Shown: positions 10,101 through 20,312 of the stretch, in pieces | How the letters are laid out: each line of letters opens with the position of its first letter | Numbering within the stretch: the stretch's first letter is position 1 | NCBI GenBank assembly: GCA_947561585.1 | Contig: CANNZV010001611.1 | Location: 62,001 to 126,000, forward strand | Length of the DNA: 64,000 nucleotides | From: Caprella mutica | Taxonomy: Eukaryota > Arthropoda > Malacostraca > Amphipoda > Caprellidae | Reading direction: 5' to 3' | Notes under the pieces: model-generated | What the model saw: only the letters and a program-made list of their open reading frames with translations | Databases searched by the model: none | What the model was told of the DNA's origin: nothing | Position numbers and translations under genes: made by a program

Positions 10101-12719
10101 AAATCTTTGCTCAATTATGAATTCTCTTCTTTATTTTCCCCACAGTATTTCGACCCTTGTGCTGACACTTTCGAACTGCAACAAAATGGCACATGCACCA
10201 ACACTGAATGCAACTTCGAGCTGCTGGCTCTGAAATCTTTGGATTACGAAAGTTTGATGTTTTTCAGTATCAGAGCTGAATTTATAGTGAGTAAATGAAA
10301 ATAAGATTGTACCATATGAATTACTTTTATAACGGGCCTGTTCTATAACGGGTCTGTTTTTATAACGGTTCTATTTTCATGGTTTAATTCAAATTGATAA
10401 TTGTATGTGGAACATATTAATTCCCACACTTCCATGGCAAGAATGATGTACTCCTGGGATATCAAGGAAATAAATCCTTATTGCCTGGGTTTTGTATATA
10501 ATTGATTTACGTTGGATTTAGTCTTGTAGGTTCAAAATTCGTAGATGTTACGTGCTCTACAATTCATTTATAAAAAGAGGATTATAGTACAGTTGGACTC
10601 CTCTATAGTGAAATTAGACTGTAGAAGCCTGAGGAAGAGATCTACCCCGGATAGTGTACAATTATTCTTTGGTCTTATGAATAGCATCAGTTTTAGGGAC
10701 TCTTGTTCACTACTATGGGTAGTTCTCTTACGCAGGAATCTACAGTCTACATTCACTAGAGGAGTTTTACTGTAGTGCACAGCCACTGAAGAGGAGTTTT
10801 ACTGTAGTGCACAGCCACTGAAGAGGAGTTTTACTGTAGTGCACAGCCACTGGAGAGGAGTTCTGCTGTAGTACACAGCCACTGAAGAGGAGTTTTACTG
10901 TAGTGCACAGCCACTGAAGAGGAGTTTTACTGAGTGCACAGCCACTGAAGAGGAGTTCTGCTGTAGTACACAGCCACTGAAGAGGAGTTTTACTGTAGTG
11001 CACAGCCACTGAAGAGGAGTTTTACTGTAGTGCACAGCCACTGAAGAGGAGTTTTACTGTAGTGCACAGCCACTGAAGAGGAGTTTTACTGTAGTGCACA
11101 GCCACTGAAGAGGAGTTTTACTGTAGTGCACAGCCACTGAAGAGGAGTTTTACTGTAGTGCACAGCCACTGAAGAGGAGTTTTACTGTAGTACACAGCCA
11201 CTGAAGAGGAGTTTTACTGTAGTACACAGCCACTGAAGAGGAGTTTTACTGTAGTGCACAGCCACTGAAGAGGAGTTTTACTGTAGTGCACAGCCACTGA
11301 AGAGGAGTTTTACTGTAGTGCACAGCCACTGAAGAGGAGTTTTACTGTAGTGCACAGCCACTGGAGAGGAGTTCTGCTGTAGTACACAGCCACTGAAGAG
11401 GAGTTTTACTGTAGTGCACAGCCACTGAAGAGGAGTTTTACTGAGTGCACAGCCACTGAAGAGGAGTTCTGCTGTAGTACACAGCCACTGAAGAGGAGTT
11501 TTACTGTAGTGCACAGCCACTGAAGATGAGTTTTACAGAGTGCACAGCCACTGAAGAGGAGTTTTACTGTAGTGCACAGCCACTGAAGAGGAGTTTTATT
11601 GTAGTGCACAGCCACTGGAGAGGAGTTCTGCTGTAGTACACAGCCACTGAAGAGGAGTTTTACTGTAGTGCACAGCCACTGAAGAAGAGTTTTCTGTAGT
11701 TCACAGCCACTGAAGAGGAGTTTTACTGTAGTGCACAGCCACTGAAGAGGAGTTTTACTGTAGTGCACAGCCACTGAAGAGGAGTTTTACTGTAGTGCAC
11801 AGCCACTGAAGAGGAGTTTTACTGTAGTGCACAGCCACTGAAGAGGAGTTTTACTGTAGTAAACAGCCACTGAAGAGGAGTTTTACTGTAGTACACAGCC
11901 ACTGAAGAGGAGTTTTACTGTAGTGCACAGCCATTGAAGAGGATTCGAAAAACGAAAGCACTTGGGTTAACTATATTTCTTTTGCAGAGCACAGACGTAA
12001 GAGGTACAATAAAATCAACGAACCAAACCTTCAGCATCTTTGTAGAAGATGAGGCTGATACCAGTAAGAAAAGAAATGAAATCTGAAAATATTTAGGTAA
12101 TAATTCTTATAAATAGTCAAATCAAATCTAAATATTACAATACATCCCAGGTTAAAAAAAATTTCTTGTGGCAACAATTATTGTACAATATTGTGATAGA
12201 ATTGGGCATTGTTATTACAATATTGGGATAGTAATACCCCGATAAACTTTACTAACTGGAATAAATGCCACCTATTTCGTGAAGCAAATCTACTATTATC
12301 TTTCACAGAAAGTTTTTCTAATTAAATATAAAATTCCCGATAACAAACATAGTTTGGAATTAACTAATAAATTAAATTGAAAATTTAAAGCATAGAATTC
12401 AACCTTGCTGAAATAAATTATGCCTCTTATTGCTGATATTATAATCATTAGTTTAAATATACTGAAACATTAGGGTAAGTTACGAATTATCGGTCTTTTT
12501 ACATCTTCGGTCATATAAGAAAAAATGATATTATAAAAATAAAATAATAATAATATTTTTTTTCTTATATGCCCGAAGATGTGAAACCGAACAATAATTC
12601 GTAACGTACCCTATTACCATTTATTCAATCCCCACCCCAGAGCAGAGAGATCTTCACAGTACAGGCGATAGATGGCGACACACAAGTGAACAATGAGATC
12701 CGCTACTCTATTGATGATG
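7134..12719 (+). CDS. Cadherin-repeat protein, five exons recognised (partial)
   Basis: Exons are supported by AG/GT borders: 7134-7378, 7724-7804, 10146-10286, 11988-12063, and a last one ending at 12719 (start 12641 or 12648). The first encodes the end of one extracellular cadherin (EC) repeat, with DDDGYLVLNAILD and the linker FIDVNEFTPVV (a relaxed DxNDNxP calcium motif), then the next EC strand TPEIYVSEN. Exons 2-4 continue that repeat (QFTVTDQDYHE, a Cys-rich loop with CADTF, NGTCTNTEC, then FVEDEADT). The last has IFTVQAIDGDTQVNNEIRYS, a classic EC AxDxD strand. It would be a calcium-dependent adhesion or receptor protein at the cell surface; style resembles Cad99C or midgut cadherins, but the subfamily is not fixed. 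Phase is clean for exons 1-4. Between exons 4 and 5 the expected PPxF strand is absent, so an exon is missing or decayed. No transmembrane or cytoplasmic exon was found before the GR gene. Confidence 0.75.
7944..9243 (-). mobile_element. maT-type (DD37D) mariner element, 1.3 kb, with both ends
   Basis: Terminal inverted repeats of about 26 bp, CAGGTTGCGTAGAAAGTTCC on the left (from 7944) and the inverse of CAGGGTGTGGAGAAAGTCCC on the right (ending 9243), match at about 22 of 26 positions. They are flanked by TA at 7942-7943 and 9244-9245, the usual target duplication. The element carries one transposase frame on the minus strand and lies in the cadherin intron between exons 2 and 3, in opposite orientation to the gene. 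Confidence 0.92.
8070..9097 (-). pseudogene. maT/mariner transposase with premature stop
   Basis: Open for 309 codons from 9097. The N-terminal paired-type helix-turn-helix region (residues ~5-100, with the GRPST linker at 56-60) is followed by the RNaseH-like catalytic core: D149 in VFSDEKMF, D244 in FQQDGAPSH and D282 in SPDLNPLDF. The last two are 37 residues apart, which defines DD37D (maT). The frame meets TGA at 8168-8170 but then stays open 32 more codons with family-like sequence (WAKIPQEMF, then RLERVIAANGGH) to a stop at 8070-8072. The C-terminus is therefore cut by one nonsense change. No in-frame ATG is seen at the N-terminus (9097 is a TTG). It would have excised and inserted the element at TA sites, but is probably now inactive. 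Confidence 0.9.
9246..10145. other. Cadherin intron remainder
   Basis: AT-rich intronic DNA between the maT element and cadherin exon 3 (10146). No exon, repeat array or element was identified. Confidence 0.5.
10433..10492. mobile_element. Fragment of the ACCCAGGCAGCAAG palindromic MITE family
   Basis: CTCCTGGGATATCAAGGAAA and TTATTGCCTGGGT match half of the complete palindromic copy at 17359-17470. The left terminus is degraded (CCATGGCAAGAATG). It lies in the cadherin intron between exons 3 and 4. Confidence 0.7.
10755..11944. repeat. 32-bp satellite array (~37 copies) in a cadherin intron
   Basis: The unit is CTGAAGAGGAGTTTTACTGT then AGTGCACAGCCA. Variants such as ACTGGAGAGGAGTTCTGCTG recur at fixed places: the stretch 10767-11009 is repeated essentially identically at 11278-11520, a 511-bp higher-order period. 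The minus strand stays open through many units as a repeating MAVHYSKTPLQWL-like reading, a by-product of the array rather than a gene. The array ends 43 bp before cadherin exon 4 (11988). Confidence 0.95.
12471..12613. mobile_element. 143-bp MITE with near-perfect long terminal inverted repeats
   Basis: TAGGGTAAGTTACGAATTAT at 12471 is mirrored by ATAATTCGTAACGTACCCTA ending at 12613, and the arms continue through ACATCTTCGG and CATATAAGAAAAAA. The centre is an AATAATAAT tract. It lies 28 bp upstream of the last recognised cadherin exon, where a missing exon or branch point would be expected. Confidence 0.85.
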
Positions 12720-12724
12720 GTGAA

Positions 12725-13370
12725 TTATAGTACAGTAGAGCTCTTCTACATACAGTAGAAGTCTTCTGAAGTAGAACTCTTCTACAGTAGAACTCTTCTA
12801 CAGTAGAACTCTTCTACAGTAGAACTCTTCTACAGTAGAACTCTTCTACAGTAGAACTCTTCTTCAGTAGAATTCTTCTACAGTAGAACTCTTCTACAGT
12901 AGAACTCTTCTACAGTAGAACTCTTCTACAGTAGAACTCTTCTACAGTAGAACTCTTCTACAGTAGAACTCTTCTACAGTAGAATTTTTCTACAGTAGAA
13001 CTCTTCTACAGTAGAACTCTTCTACAGTAGAACTCTTCTACAGTAGAACTCTTCTACAGTAGAACTCTTCTACAGTAGAACTCTTCTACAGTAGAACTCT
13101 TCTACAGTAGAACTCTTCTACAGTAGAACTCTTCTACAGTAGAACTCTTCTACAGTAGAACTCTTCTACAGTAGAACTCTTCTACAGTAGAACTCTTCTA
13201 CATGCGGTAGAACTCTTCTACAGTAGAGCTCTTCTACAGTAGAGCTCTTCTACAGTAGAGCTCTTCTACAGTAGAGCTCTTCTACAGTAGAGCTCTTCTA
13301 CAGTAGAGCTCTTCTGAAGTAGAACTCATCTACAGTAGAATTCTTCTGAAGTATCTACAGTAGAAGTTCA
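12725..13370. repeat. 16-bp palindromic minisatellite (~40 copies)
   Basis: The unit TACAGTAGAACTCTTC repeats almost without interruption, with GAGCTC variants at the 3' end. TTCTAC-A-GTAGAA and TAGAA-CTC-TTCTA are both inverted repeats, so a single strand could fold at any register. It starts directly after the last recognised cadherin exon and its GTGAAT donor (12720). Confidence 0.95.
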
Positions 13371-13636
13371 ACCTATGGGTTGTCTGTAAAGCGAGGCACT
13401 TTAGTGCATCAAACTATAGTTTGGATGAGCTAAAGTGCATCAAACTGATGCACTTTAGTGTCTTACCTATAAGTTTGTAAAAATGATTAAGAAATTATTC
13501 TTTCCTCATTTTTTTCTCATCATTTGAACAATTTATATCTCAGACACTAAAGTGCATCGAACTGATGCACTTTAGTGCATCCAAACTTTAGTATGATACA
13601 CCAAAGTGTCTCGCTTTAGTGACAAAACCATAGGGT
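13371..13636. mobile_element. ~266-bp MITE with internal CACTTTAGTGCATC repeats
   Basis: The ends ACCTATGGGTTGTC and GACAAAACCATAGGGT are inverted complements. Subterminal blocks AAGCGAGGCACTTTAGTGCA and TGCACTTTAGTGCATCCAAA recur in inverted order at both sides. It abuts the 16-bp minisatellite with no gap. Confidence 0.8.
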
Positions 13637-14082
13637 GAAACCAGCCGTATAACCTGGTTGGCCCAACTTAACTCATGGACCTCAACTGACTGCAAGAATT
13701 CTTAATCTTTACATGACTGTCATAAAACACATCATTAAATATTTTATTACTCTATGAGAAAAATTCATTAGACACAAGGCAATTTATTAAATTATTAAGC
13801 TAATTCTAAATGGTAGGTACATCTCTTTCCTTTCACAGAAAAAAATGAAAGTACCTTCAGTTTACAAAAATGTTTCAATCAATCACTTTTACAAGTTTAT
13901 TTAGAATATCTCATATTAACTCTATAATATACCTTAATATAAAATATATATCAATATACAATAATTCACTTGATTGGTTATGTAGTTTCACATTAATTAT
14001 ATATCTTTTATTAAATTGATTCATATTTATCCTAGTCCTTTCATTCCACCTTTTATAGCTTTCATATTTACTGTACGACATA
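13637..14082. repeat. AT-rich interval with a short dispersed repeat at 13655-13735
   Basis: The stretch around 13660-13735 (CAACTGACTGCAAGAATTCT, then CATGACTGTCATAAAA) is the inverted, diverged counterpart of 44505-44570. The rest is AT-rich DNA without exons. Confidence 0.4.
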
Positions 14083-14528
14083 TGGTGCGTTCCCGTGATG
14101 AAGAGCTCGAAGGACGTCTCTCAGTTCTACGAGAACAAACCGTTCCCGTGACGAAGAACGTTCGTCAAGTTTCTTGGAACTAGACGACACGGTAGGTAGT
14201 ACATCGAGCTATCCCTCTTTGCAGCCGTGACGTCACAAACGTAAACAAACAAACGAATCGGGCGGTAGAAACACCTGTTCTTATTTGTAAATTAATAAAA
14301 TTCATAATTGACATAATATTACATGTTTTGAGATTAATTGATAATTAATTGAATTAAACCAACCAAACCAAATTAGTGATTGTTAATATCCCTAATTAAT
14401 TAGTGATATTAATTCCTAAACCACGGAATCGTACACATTGTGGTGGTTGCACGGGAACGCTAACCGAGGGACCGTACTTCGTACCTTGAAGGAACGTTCT
14501 TCGAGTTCTTCAGCATGGGAACACACCA
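14083..14528. mobile_element. ~446-bp MITE with TGGTGCGTTCCCGTG ends
   Basis: The left end TGGTGCGTTCCCGTGATGAA (from 14083) and the inverse of the right end, TGGTGTGTTCCCATGCTGAA (ending 14528), match at about 16 of 20 positions. GAAGAACGTTC-type blocks recur just inside both ends. The core holds TGACGTCACAAACG but no open frame. The superfamily is not assigned. Confidence 0.8.
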
Positions 14529-15163
14529 ATATTTACACCTAGGAAAATTAAGTTGGTATGATGAAAATAAATTAAGATGTAGAGAGAGTTTTCAAAAGTA
14601 TTTTGTTAAATAATCTACGTATAACTTATAATAAAACCTAATAAATGAATGATCTTAATATATCCAATAATTTTCTCTTATTTATAATTACTTTAACTAG
14701 GGACTCTGTCATCTATCTTCTAAATCTCAGACACTTGCACATAATCTTATACATTCTTTCACATTATACACGACAACCATATACAATGTTGGGAAACATT
14801 ATGTTTAAATGAATAAATAAATGAATATTAGTTACCAATAATCATTATAGTAATAAAGCTACTGACAATTCTAAGTACAGTTAATTGAAAATAAAAAACT
14901 TTAATAAAACATTATTGAAAACAGTATACACATAAATAATTATTTATTCAGAATGAAACATTAATTTTAAAGCTTATGAACACTTAAATTGAAATATGAA
15001 TTGTAAAAATGAAGTTCCTAGCATCATTGCATTCTATCAATCGATAAAAAAAAATAATGGTCCTCATTTTTTGAGTTAAGATGACTTTGTAATTAGCAAA
15101 TGCAGATTTTATTTCTATCACTTCTCCCATGTCAAGAACCTATTGTTTAAAAATTTATATCAT
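14529..15163. other. AT-rich interval, nothing recognised
   Basis: No supported exon or structured repeat. Confidence 0.5.
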
Positions 15164-15783
15164 AAAAGTCCTCTCCACTCTAAATTTAAAAAAATCTGGA
15201 ATTGCTTCAAATTTGTAGAGCTAAGGTTATATTATATAACAGTTAACAGAAAAGAAATCGATCAAGTATTCTGTTCATAATGAATTATATATGAAATACT
15301 CGCATTTCACTTCCACTTTTTCTAAGATTCAATAGAAGAACCAGACTGCAGTCTAACTTAACACTGGTTTTCGTAAATTCAATAGTAATTACTAATTAGG
15401 TACATAGGTTCACTTTTTAAAAACCTAATGTTTTTTAGGGTGATGGTGTTCATATAGCGCGGTATAGGTATCTATTTATACTGGTTCTAGGAAAATTCCA
15501 CTGCGGAAAGTTCCGCTGCTGAATATTCCACTTGGAAAATTCCACAATATATGATACAATAAATACAATATATGTATCTAAAAGCTTTATTATAGTTTTG
15601 AATTATTCCAGATTCAATGGAATTTTCTTCGCTGGAAATTCTGAGGTAAAAAGAAAAACAGAAAAAAAAAAAAAAAAACATATTAAGATAAAAATATAGA
15701 ACCAAATTTGAAATGGTAACCTCTGAAAGTAACCTTAGCTCTAATGAATAGAGTGATAAAAAATAGAATGGAGGGGACCTTCA
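15164..15783. mobile_element. Diverged member of the AAGGTCCYCTCC...GGAGGGGACCTT MITE family
   Basis: The left end AAAAGTCCTCTCC and right end GGAGGGGACCTT are inverted repeats of the type seen in the copies at 20206-22083 and 62929-63518. The last 80 bp (AACCTTAGCTCTAATGAATA and on) align with those copies. The interior differs and contains GGAAAATTCCACTGCGGAAA-type inverted blocks (15486-15645) that may be a nested Mutator-like MITE. A segment at about 15195-15245 recurs inverted at 40318-40400. Confidence 0.55.
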
Positions 15784-15839
15784 AACAAATATTTTATTCC
15801 AAATTTTGGACGTATACCTACCAGGATTTTTACTACACT

Positions 15840-16163
15840 CTACATAAAATGGATACAACTCTAAAATAACATTGCTAATTCGTAGACCTTCTCAATTCAT
15901 GGTAAGCATAAATGACCAATTAGGAGGTTTATGAATAATTCATCATTATTTAACAGATGAACTGTATCAATAACTGATAATCCACTGCAAATACCAAATA
16001 TTTGTATGGATATTGATTATTAATTTGTTATGCTCTCTGAATAGCTTAATTAAACTGTGTATCAGTCCATGATGGTATTCTTATAGTAAACTGTAACCAT
16101 TCTGATGATAATAAGTTGTCGAAGAAGCTGCGGCAATATCACTGAACAGAAACTGAATTCAAA
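15840..16163 (+). promoter_or_regulatory. Upstream block shared by four GR genes (first GR)
   Basis: The block aligns with the sequence before the GR genes starting at 30616, 42211 and 45100. Shared landmarks in order are AATAACATTGCTAATTCGTA, CAATTAGGAGGTTTATG, CAAATACCAAATATTTG, TAGTAAACTGTAACCATTCT and a GAAGCTGCG-like box just before the ATG. No TATA box stands out. Conservation of non-coding sequence among duplicates suggests retained promoter function or simply recent duplication. Confidence 0.55.
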
Positions 16164-17996
16164 ATGGATATCACTTATTTCTTGAAGAAAGGATTCTCTA
16201 TACTGAGAGTTATTGGTGCCTTTCCCTACACCTCTTCTAGCTTGGGTAAGAAAGTGGAATTAACATGGAACAGCTGGTTCTACTCTCTGATGTACACTGT
16301 CTGTAGTCTGATCTGCTTCTTCAGCTTGGGTATCTATAGTTTCATTAAATTCATAAAAACTGACCTTACGTTCACTAACATGCTAGAAACGGCATCGATG
16401 GTATCCTGGATAGTTATTTATTTTAGTATGAAGATAAATCCTTTGATCAATCGGAAACTTATGAAGGATTGCTTCCGTTTTCTTTCCAAGAAGAAGACAA
16501 AGTTTCACGCCATGAGTAAAGCTCTAGGATTTACCATTTTGATGTGTTTCGTTCTCTTCATTATCGGCGAATCGGTCGTCCTGTTTCTGATTGTAGATCG
16601 ATTGAGCACTGCAGACGTAGTGTATGGCATAATGATAGATTGTGAAGTTCATTTAACAGTTGTTTTGAATATTATAATACTGAAACTGTTCATGGAACTG
16701 GTTTCAGCAAATCTCAGACAAATACTATCGCCCGTTCGAGGCAATTTGGAAAATTGCAATGGAGACGATGAATTGGCAACAGATAAACAAACTGAATTTT
16801 TAAAAATTTTGTTTGAAGAAGTAAAAATAATACGGAAAACCATGAAACATTTATTTGAATATTTTCAACTCCCTGTGTTGGCTCTCATAGTTTCTCTGCA
16901 AGTCTTATTCATAATTTACACTTTGAAGCTGTCTGGACTAGAAAAATCGCTTCCAATTCAAAATTGGCACCGTATGATCTTCATAATCATCCAAACGATT
17001 GAGCTGATGTTGGTTTTGAATTCTCAAAACACTTATGAAGGAAGTGTGAGTGCCAATGAGATATGTTAAAATTACTTTTGAATAAATATGTGTAGGAGAT
17101 GATATACAGAATTATAAATGTTTATATTTATTTCTTAATTTAGATATGTCAGCGATATGCAGAAATAAAAGTTTTCCTCTCGATGGGCTTCGTTCTACTT
17201 GTGATTATGTCTGCAGAAATTATGAAAATAATGATTTAATAGGGTGATGCGAATATTAATGTATTTTTTCATCTTCAGAAAGAAGAGGTGGTTCAGTACT
17301 TTAAACGTCTTCTTCTGAACAATGAGATTGAACCTGCTAAGAAGGTTAGAAGAGCTTTACCCAGGCAGCAAGCATTATTCCTGGGATATTAAGGGAATAA
17401 TCCTGGGAAGAAAGAGATATTCCTGGGATATTCCCTTGATATCCCAGGAATAAATCCTTGTTGCCTGGGTACTAGATGAATGAGTCCATTCTTTTCTTAA
17501 GATTTAAAATGAGAACTATTTTTTTTAAATACATTTCTATTTCTATCAGGGTGCGTCTCTTAATGATTGCATAATATTTACTTATTCAATAATGGAGAGT
17601 TATTATTTATTAATATCTGTAAATAGTTTGAAGGTTTGATGACTGCAAATATTTGATTTCTTTGCAGGATGTTTTGTCGCACATCTTACACGAGGTTAAC
17701 AACTTTCCAAAGTTCTCAGTTTTCGGACTTTTCAACATCGGTCGTCACTGCTTCCTTCACGTAAGTGAACTGCTAATTAGTTGAATCATTTTTTCTATCT
17801 ATATGATAAAATGTAATCTGAAAAGTTTATATTGAATTAAAATAGACTGAAGAAATGTAAAGTTAAGATACACTCATAATATATCAGGTAGCTAATGTCC
17901 ATTTTTCGTTTTATTTTACAGATTCTTAGCTGTATCCTGACGTACGTCCTTCTCATGGTGCAGTTCAACAAGGGAAATTACTTCATAGAGGCTTAA
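16164..17996 (+). CDS. Gustatory receptor (7tm_7 family), four exons, 371 aa
   Basis: Exons 16164-17045, 17279-17344, 17668-17760 and 17922-17996 join in phase 0 at canonical borders (YEGS|KEEVV, PAKK|DVLSH, FLH|ILSC). The first exon carries the N-terminus MDITYFLKKGFSILRVIGAF and about six hydrophobic segments (roughly residues 40-60, 73-92, 118-145, 155-185, 235-260, 268-290). Exons 3-4 encode FSVFGLFNIGRHCFL and the signature TYVLLMVQF at 354-362, the insect GR hallmark in the last membrane helix. It should be a ligand-gated cation channel subunit in chemosensory neurons; ligand unknown. The loop after segment 4 is about 10 residues shorter than in its neighbours. Intron 2 contains a palindromic MITE. 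Confidence 0.9.
17359..17470. mobile_element. 112-bp palindromic MITE in intron 2 of the first GR gene
   Basis: ACCCAGGCAGCAAGCATTAT at the left is mirrored by the end CCTTGTTGCCTGGGT, and CCTGGGATAT/ATATCCCAGG blocks are repeated inside, so nearly the whole element is self-complementary. Related copies lie at 10433-10492 and 62534-62620. Confidence 0.85.
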
Positions 17997-18306
17997 ATTA
18001 TTCTTTGATATTAGTATATATATATATTAGTATATTAAATATACATATTATCAGCTCTTTAATATTAGTCGAAACATGAATAATTCAACTCATATACAGG
18101 GTGAGCATTAAAAGTGGCCAGTTTTAAAAAGTTTATTAAGCATAGAATTTACTGATTAACATGGGAAAGGCCACCACGACCTGCTAAACATTCATACATT
18201 CTTTTAATGATCGATAACATTACTCTCTTTAGCATTTCAAAATTAATTCTGTTGATTTCTTCCATGGTGTTTTTACATTGATGTCTGCAGTTGTGACGGG
18301 GCTGGT

Positions 18307-18696
18307 GGCCGGAAATTTTGGTCTTGAAATTTCTGTCTCAGAATTATAAATGATCTCTCAACTGCACACTTCATGATTATTTAAAATCTTGGCAGGGAGG
18401 TTCGGGTGGCGGCACGCCCCCCTTAGACCGAATATTCCAAGACAAAAATTTGCGAGACCGAATTTTCTGCTCAAATCTCATGTCAAATATATGTCAAAAC
18501 ATGTCCAAACTACTAATGTTATGTATCATTTTAAAACAGTTAATGATGTTATCCGCTTTCAATAAATAAAGTACACATTTACGTGCTCATAATTTCAATT
18601 TTTCTATATTTGTTCTATAATAATAGGTACCATTATAAACTGAGACCGAGTTTTCCGAGACCGAATTTTCCAAGGCCGAAATTTCCTAGAACCGGC
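18307..18696. mobile_element. 390-bp Mutator-like MITE with 9-bp target duplication
   Basis: The end GGCCGGAAATTTTGGTCTTG is matched inversely by CAAGGCCGAAATTTCCTAG near 18671-18690, with extra GAGACCGAATTTTC tandem motifs inside. It is flanked by GGGGCTGGT (18298-18306) and GGGGCTGTT (18697-18705), an 8-of-9 direct repeat of the length typical of Mutator-like elements. Confidence 0.7.
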
Positions 18697-18840
18697 GGGG
18701 CTGTTCCTCTACCAAATTATAGAGACTATACTAAATAAAAATAACTTAGCAGATAAAAAAAAACATGAGCAAAAAAAAAGGTAGCAACTTAGCAAATAAA
18801 AATCAAAAAGTGTTAGGACGAGAGGCTTCGGGGCACATGA

Positions 18841-19897
18841 TGTGCGGAAAGTTCACCGCCCTCAATTCCTCGCCGGAAAGTTCACCGCACGGAAAGTTCT
18901 TCGCAACTCAATTCATCGCAAAAACAATTTAATTCAAAATGTAACATTGATATGAAAAATTATAACAATAATAAGAAACTAAATAGAAATGATTTACGTT
19001 AAAAATATAGGCTTTATTTAAAGGAATACTAAAAATTTTTACTGAAAATATAAAATTGAAATAATATATTATTACTGAATATATTCAACAATATATTATT
19101 ACTGAAGGAATTGAAATTATATAATTTTACTGAATATATGAAATAATATAAATTAAGTAACGATTGTTGTTTCCGCATTAATTTCTTTTGGGGTAGTATT
19201 TGGTTATATTGTGTGTGGGGGGTGCATTTCCATCAGAGGCTCAATATTTCTTGGTTATTTCGAAGATACGTTTTCGAAGCTTCGTAGGTCTCCCAAAAAT
19301 TCTTTAAAAATGTGGAATGTATATATTCTCGCTAAAGAAGATGGACCAAAAACCAACAATAATGTCGAAGGGTGACATAGGGCTTTTAATTAACAAATGA
19401 CTTTGGTACATCCAAATATATGGAAGTTTTTGGACTGCATCAAGCAAGAGCAAATTCTAACCGAAATGAAAATCGAACAATTAGTTGATGGTGAAATACC
19501 TACCCAGGGAAGGAAGGTCTACACTCAAACTGCAGCTCGTTTAAAAAGACTAGTGTTGGCCTACGATGAAAATTTCGATATCCTAGAATATGTACGAGGC
19601 ATTACACATAATTTAAGTTATTAATTTTTAATTATTACAATGCCTTGTTTCCTAATAGTCTTTATTTTTGTTATTTGTAGTCAATTTATTTCCAGGGATA
19701 CTCATAGATTGAGTATATGTGGAGCTTTTTTTAGACGTAATATAAAATATATTTGAATATTTTTTCTTTTTCATTATAATATATGCATGCAGTTGCCAAA
19801 CCTTTTATTAACATGGATGAAAAAGAAATATCAATAAAAATAACTTATATTGAAATTTACATATATGCGGTGAATTGAGTTGCGGTGAACTATTACA
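18841..19897 (+). mobile_element. Mutator-like (FLYWCH-type) element remnant, ~1.06 kb
   Basis: Inverted ends GAAAGTTCACCGCCCTCAAT (left, from about 18846, followed by further GGAAAGTTC copies) and the inverse of ATTGAGTTGCGGTGAACTAT (right, ending about 19893) bracket the last part of a transposase frame. It sits within the Tc1/mariner relic. Confidence 0.6.
19397..19624 (+). pseudogene. C-terminal fragment of a Mutator-like/FLYWCH transposase
   Basis: The 75-codon frame reads HPNIWKFLDCIKQEQILTEM, then KVYTQTAARLKRLVLAY and YVRGITHNL. The HPNIWKF...KxEQ...YxxxAxRxxRLV...LRGIxHNL order is the one I associate with the tail of FLYWCH-zinc-finger Mutator-like transposases in insects. The catalytic core and zinc finger are absent, so this is a relic. 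It is unlikely to be an independent gene. Confidence 0.65.
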
Positions 19898-20312
19898 GTT
19901 TCGACTTGCACAAACTCTTGAATTTGGTTTGTTAACAGTACCATCCCAGCAGAAAGTGAGCTTTATCTGACATGATAAGTTCTTCCATGGAATTCGGGTT
20001 CATTTCGTTAATTTCAATAAACGACAAAGCAAGATGTCTTCTATTATCGAAATCTCGTTCTACAGTTCGTCTAACCGATGAATTCGGAGTTATTTAAACG
20101 ATATCACGGGGTTCGCTTCAAATAAGAACTGTAAATCTTAGTCTTCCAGTTGGCTTTCAAGGTGAAATACTGCCAGTTGTTTGGAAGTTATTGACACATA
20201 GCTTTAAGGTCCTCTCCAGGCTCCGGGAAAAAAATGAGTTTATAACATAATATTATAGAACTAAGGTCTACGATCATTATTCTGCAAACCGCATACAATT
20301 CGGTTCAGTATA

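Larger units (their letters stand above)
18095..20205 (-). pseudogene. Tc1/mariner transposase relic split by nested elements
   Basis: On the minus strand, 20200-19900 reads a broken frame with IEINEMNPNSMEELIMSDKA, including the first catalytic Asp in SDKAHF and, after a frameshift, DGTVNKPNSRVCASRN. The C-terminal part of the same type of transposase is at 18290-18165 (MEEINRINFEMLKRVM, then RMYECLAGRGGLSHV). A transposon end ACAGGGTGAGCATTAAAAG begins at 18096. The piece between, including the second and third catalytic residues, is replaced by two Mutator-like insertions. Confidence 0.65.

Noticed and set aside
10767..11774. Minus-strand 80-122 codon frames (MAVHYSKTPLQWL repeats)
   Set aside because: By-product of the 32-bp satellite. 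Identical frames recur because the block is duplicated.
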